64,000 nt of DNA from Corallium rubrum (lineage: Eukaryota > Cnidaria > Anthozoa > Scleralcyonacea > Coralliidae), in assembly GCA_964035015.1 (NCBI GenBank), contig OZ036000.1:6635709-6699708 (forward strand), in the 5' to 3' direction. Position 1 is the first letter of the stretch. Every line of letters starts with the position of its first letter. Made by a program: the position numbers and the translations under genes. The notes under the pieces were generated by a model that saw only the letters and a list, made by a program, of their open reading frames with translations, ran no database searches and had not been told where the DNA came from. Positions 61,980-64,000 of the stretch are shown here, one piece after another.

Positions 61980-62150
61980 TTGGCAACGGCTTCTGTAGCT
62001 CATTGGTTGGAGCAATGCGCTGGCGTCGCAGAGTCGCGGGTTCAATTCCTAACCGGAAGGCCTTGATGCTGCATTTTTCGCAGCTGGTCCTGGTTTGGTC
62101 TTATAATGTATATATTATACCCTCGAAATTTTCCTTCACCAAGATTACCT
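61980..62150 (+). mobile_element. tRNA-derived SINE
   Basis: A box TAGCTCATTGGTTGGAGCAA and B box GGGTTCAATTCC, followed by the same body (GCAGCTGGTCCTGGTTTGG...TTTTCCTTCACCAA) as the copy at 40570-40735. Confidence 0.75.
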
Positions 62151-62224
62151 TAGTGTATACTGTCGGTTTCATTCTCTGACACCCCACACCATATGTTGGG
62201 GATCGCACAATACTCTTGAAGTGT

Positions 62225-63066
62225 AATAAAAGTAGTGTGCTGCGTAGGCAGTGTTGAAACAACAATCGAAATATGGTATAGTAGGTTAATACTGCCGAAA
62301 CAGAGAACGTGAGTGGTCTAACGTTTCGAGCGAAGGCCCTTCGTCAGAGAGAAAGTTTCTAAGGGCCTTCGCTTGAAACGTTAGACCACTCACGTTCTCT
62401 GTTTCGGCAGTATTAACCTACTATACAATACTCTTGAAGACTTTGTAATATCGTATTTCACTCCGGAAATACTTGAAGGAAGGAGAACAATGGAGTATAA
62501 ATAACTCACAGTTTTATGTGCTGATGTCACGCGATTGATTATACAAACGAAGATTTGAAGTAACGTTTAGATTTGTTTACATATATATCTAAACTAAACC
62601 AACTCTTCTTTGTAAATTTAGTTTATGCGAGATTTAAAACCACAGTACGATCCAAATCAATCGCGTGAGCCAATCTGTCTCATGTAATCAGCACTTAAAT
62701 AGCGAAGAGGATAATTATTGCTCAATTGAAATAAATTACTAAATAGGTTTGAGGAGCAGGAAAGAGAGCGATAACTATTAAAATAGTGTAATAAAAGTAG
62801 TGTGCTGCGTAGTCAGTGTTGAAACAACAATCGAAATATGGTATAGTAGGTTAATACTGCCGAAACAGAGAACGCGAGTGGTCTAACGTTTCGAGCGAAG
62901 GCCCTTCGTCAGAGAGAAAACCTGAGTGGTCTAACGTTTTGAGCGAAGGCCCTTCGTCAGAGAGAAAACGTTCTCTCTCTGACGAAGGGCCTTCGCTCGA
63001 AACGTTAGACCACTCACGTTCTCTGTTTCGGCAGTATTAACCTACTATACCATATTTCGATTGTTG
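62225..63066. repeat. Cluster of hammerhead-like units in both orientations
   Basis: Hammerhead-like cores (CTGACGA, GGGC/GCTC stem, GAAAC) occur at 62322-62347 (-), 62887-62912 (-), 62935-62960 (-, AAAAC variant) and 62979-63003 (+). Units are bounded by GTTCTCTGTTTCGGCAGTAT and GTGTGCTGCGTAGGCAGTGT. Two palindromic groups are separated by ~350 bp that include a weak foldback (62500-62700). The same unit lies at 5433-5606. Confidence 0.65.
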
Positions 63067-64000
63067 ATAACTATTAAAGCTTGGTTTCCATATAGTTGTA
63101 ATTGTTGTAATTCAGTCGGTGATTGATCGGCTATTGCTTGCGATATTTCACAACAGTTGTGTTTCCATATAGTTGTAATTGTTGTAATTCAAATTGACGA
63201 TTCGCTCGAACTCAGGACTTAAAATGCTTAAATGAGTTAAATATGGTATTCAGAAACAAATTGGAAGACTAAAAGTTTGTTTGTAATCACTCTTACAGGA
63301 TATATAACAATAAGCATGCATTTACAAGTGCAGTAATTTTGCCGCTTTGAGTCTCATGTTTCGTGAACGTTTAATGCACTAAAGTTTGAGTACCTTTCTG
63401 CATGAAGTGCTTGGATATTGGATAACACGTTGAGAGATTCACTTGGCTCTCACAAAACTTCGGACATCCAAAATTTCGGACAAACATTGGATATCAGCCA
63501 ATCAGATTTGTCAAAAAGAAAGATCACGTGATCCATTCACTTCATGCGGAATTTAAAAGTCTTCGTCAGAGAGAAAACTCAGAATGCACGGAATGGCATT
63601 TCAGAGACCAAAAATTTCAAAACGTTTTTGTGAGCATGCCCCTGGACCCTCCTACAAATGTGCACGCACTTAGTCTCATTGCTGGCAACGCCACAGTTCA
63701 AACCGAGTGGCAAATCACTGATTTAAATCACGTACACCTTCAGAAAAACCACAATAAAAATTAAAAGATCACAAAAAAATTAAAAAAATCACAAAAAAAA
63801 AAATCATGGAAAAATCAAAAAATCATGAACGAAATCCCGGGAAAAAATCACAATGAATATCAAAAAATCAGTAGAAAAAAAAAAATCATGAAAAAAATCA
63901 CATGATTTTTTTATCATGTACACTTTTTTAGGAGTGGTTTGCCCTGTTCAAGCTGCATGCTCACTACATTTGACTCTAAACAATAGAATAGAATAGAATA
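63067..64000. other. Intergenic end of window
   Basis: TTTCCATATAGTTGTAATTG is directly repeated at 63087 and 63160. 63770-63910 is A-rich with repeated AAATCA units and 63985-64000 ends in GAATA pentamers. No gene is supported; the ORF at 63528-63764 has no recognised domain. Confidence 0.55.

Overview
This is a eukaryotic window: genes are split by GT-AG introns, there is no operon layout, and AT-rich DNA is packed with transposable elements, foldback repeats, minisatellites and long TA tracts. The gene content and repeat mix (a ULK3-type kinase, a GAS1-like intronless gene, GIY-YIG Penelope retroelements with hammerhead-like motifs, hAT-like short elements) suggest an early-branching animal, most likely an anthozoan cnidarian such as a stony coral. 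That assignment is inference; nothing in the window names the species.

Layout. Positions 1-14165 hold the 3' two thirds of a ULK3-like serine/threonine kinase gene on the + strand. At least fourteen exons join in phase, and the introns carry hAT-like elements with 8-bp target duplications, a (CCTT)n tract, a 10-bp minisatellite and a 5S rRNA-derived SINE. A single-exon GAS1/GFR-alpha-like secreted protein follows at 15214-15981. Positions 16000-21660 are short foldback elements, simple repeats and a LINE tail. Positions 21851-28260 are a degenerate Helitron-like Rep/PIF1-helicase element that, unusually, lies between ~556-bp terminal inverted repeats.

The most notable locus is 29681-36776: a complete ~7.1-kb DNA transposon with ~43-bp inverted termini, inserted inside a 58-bp tandem array. 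It carries two apparently intact intron-containing genes facing tail to tail. One is an 858-aa transposase whose DDE triad and zinc ligands have almost the spacing of the RAG1/Transib catalytic core. The other is a 221-aa chromodomain protein. I infer that the transposase cuts and joins DNA while the chromodomain protein ties the element to methylated histone tails, for targeting or silencing control; this pairing is the best candidate for an undescribed system.

From 37 kb onward the window is repeat-dominated: two decayed Penelope-like elements (37520-39656 and 49118-51242, - strand) plus fragments, all beside TA tracts; elements flanked by TTAA; hAT-like elements that have captured 20-bp minisatellites; a foldback element with minisatellite arms (53310-54690); and a nested insertion (59245-60835) whose empty site survives in a paralogous copy at 3434-4122. 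No rRNA operon, CRISPR array or functional tRNA gene was seen.
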